Assembly (NCBI RefSeq): GCF_001721645.1
Contig: NZ_CP017141.1
Coordinates: 3,782,001-3,846,000, forward strand
Direction: 5' to 3'
Source of the DNA: Pedobacter steynii
GTDB lineage: Bacteria > Bacteroidota > Bacteroidia > Sphingobacteriales > Sphingobacteriaceae
DNA: 64,000 nt
Of the stretch, positions 63,050-64,000 are shown piece after piece (the first letter of the stretch is position 1; the number at the start of each line of letters is the position of its first letter). The notes beneath the pieces were generated by a model that was not told the DNA's origin, did no database searches, and saw only the letters and a list, made by a program, of their open reading frames with translations. A program made the position numbers and the translations under genes.

Positions 63050-64000
63050 ATGGATAAGATCATAGAGAAAAAGAGATTCAATAAAAAAACAATATTGACC
63101 ATTGCCGGCGTAGTAGTTTTAGTGGCGCTTGTGGCTTATGGATATAGCTTGTCATTAAACAAAGTATATAAAGCTGATGCCGAGAAAATCACGGTCAGCA
63201 AGGTACAGTATGGTGATTTTGAAGATGTCGTATTGTTAAATGCAAGTGTAGTTCCTTTAACATCTGTAATTGTAAGCTCACCGGAAGGTGGAACAGTTGC
63301 GGAGATCTTTACAGAAAACGGTGCTTCGGTAGTTAAAGGTACCCCACTGTTGAGGATCACCAATCCGAATGCCTTATCCAATTACACCTCAAGTGAAACG
63401 AGCATCACAGAACAGATCAATCAACTGAGAAAATTGCGTTTGGATCTGGAGCAGAATCAGCGGGTAATGAGTCAGGATATGATGGTGATTGAGAACAGTC
63501 TGAGAACGGCGGCCAGAAAATATAAAATTGACAGTACCCTATATGCAAAAAATGTAATCACCAGGGAAGAATTCAATGTATCCAGTCAGGATTACGAATA
63601 TTTCCAGGGTAGAAAGACCATTTTGAAACAAGCGGTGAAACAGGAGAATCAGGGGAGGATCATGCAACTAAAGCAAATAGACATTTCCATTGGAAGGATG
63701 AATGAGAGCCTGGAGACCATCCGTCAGAATATTGAAAATATGACGATTAAAGCTCCTGTAGCTGGTCGCTTGTCTTCTTATGATCCCGTAACCGGAAAAT
63801 CATATGCCCCGAACGAGATGTTGGGAAAGATTGACGTGATGCAAGGTTATAAATTGCAGGCAGGGGTAGATGAATATTATATCAATAGAGTAAAAGAAGG
63901 CCAAAGTGCCAATGTTGAATTTAATGGAAAGACTTATAAGCTGACTGTGAGAAAAGTTATTCCAGAGGTGACTGCAGGGCAGTTTCAGGTAGAACTTGTA
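63050..64000 (+). CDS. HlyD-type membrane fusion/periplasmic adaptor, 3' end missing
   Basis: The frame is open from ATG 63050 ('MDKIIEKKRFNKK') to the right edge (317 codons, no stop). One N-terminal helix (about 14-33) is followed by a lipoyl-like half ('VVPLTSVIVSSPEGGTVAEIF', 'NGASVVKGTPLLRITN'), a long coiled coil (about 120-220), and the second half ('MTIKAPVAGRLSSYDPVTG'). It is typical of adaptors for MacB-type ABC or RND efflux pumps. The pump itself must lie beyond the window. Confidence 0.9.
   Translation, partial: MDKIIEKKRFNKKTILTIAGVVVLVALVAYGYSLSLNKVYKADAEKITVSKVQYGDFEDVVLLNASVVPLTSVIVSSPEGGTVAEIFTENGASVVKGTPLLRITNPNALSNYTSSETSITEQINQLRKLRLDLEQNQRVMSQDMMVIENSLRTAARKYKIDSTLYAKNVITREEFNVSSQDYEYFQGRKTILKQAVKQENQGRIMQLKQIDISIGRMNESLETIRQNIENMTIKAPVAGRLSSYDPVTGKSYAPNEMLGKIDVMQGYKLQAGVDEYYINRVKEGQSANVEFNGKTYKLTVRKVIPEVTAGQFQVELV

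Overview
The window looks like a chromosome segment of a Bacteroidota bacterium, most likely Sphingobacteriaceae and Pedobacter-like. The reasons are paired SusC/SusD loci driven by ECF sigma/FecR modules, a subtype iii type VI secretion system (tssN, tssO and tssR present; no tssJ, tssL or tssM), TAnnTTTG promoter elements, and a sulfite reductase with a HEPN-like tail. No rRNA, tRNA, CRISPR array or insertion sequence was seen. The first gene is cut by the left edge and the last by the right edge.

Layout. (1) 1-1585: end of a condensation-domain acyltransferase plus a small membrane protein. (2) 1.7-9.6 kb and 11.0-20.3 kb: two ECF sigma / FecR / SusC / SusD units. The first ends in a TlpA-like thioredoxin, the second in a secreted beta-helix protein with a C-terminal PDZ domain. 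Between them lie an ATP-grasp enzyme and a small Ada-type zinc protein. (3) 20.4-36.9 kb: the T6SSiii locus (tssK, tssN, tssG, tssF, tssE, two TssO-like proteins, a PKD protein, tssR, clpV, tssB, tssC, an Hcp remnant and hcp), with flavodoxin-fold reductase genes beside and inside it and no vgrG, PAAR or obvious effector. (4) 37-47.5 kb: LysR + YeiH-type exporter, thioesterase, DinB, a secreted flavodoxin-RidA fusion, two AraC regulators, DUF983, GtrA, a CDP-alcohol phosphotransferase, a cysteine desulfurase behind a SAM-I riboswitch, and a metallophosphoesterase. (5) 47.8-55.2 kb: an assimilatory sulfate reduction operon (sulfite reductase, SUMT, siroheme synthase-TauE fusion, APS reductase, cysD, cysN). 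Ahead of it are a candidate Cys-codon leader peptide, a terminator and a competing antiterminator. (6) 55.3-57.1 kb: a secreted DJ-1/PfpI protein and a GlxA-type regulator. (7) 57.4-60.1 kb: glgA-glgC. (8) 60.1-64.0 kb: a histidine kinase and NtrC-type regulator divergent from an HlyD-type adaptor gene that has a good sigma-54 promoter.

The sulfur genes form a coherent theme. Sulfate is activated by CysDN, reduced by CysH and the siroheme sulfite reductase, siroheme is made by two genes of the same operon, and a fused TauE domain could move sulfite or sulfate. Two separate RNA-level controls (SAM-I riboswitch and proposed cysteine attenuation) sit within 3 kb of each other. The most novel-looking items are the attenuator, the siroheme synthase-TauE fusion, the flavodoxin-RidA fusion, the Hcp remnant, and the shared structured leaders ahead of the two susC genes.
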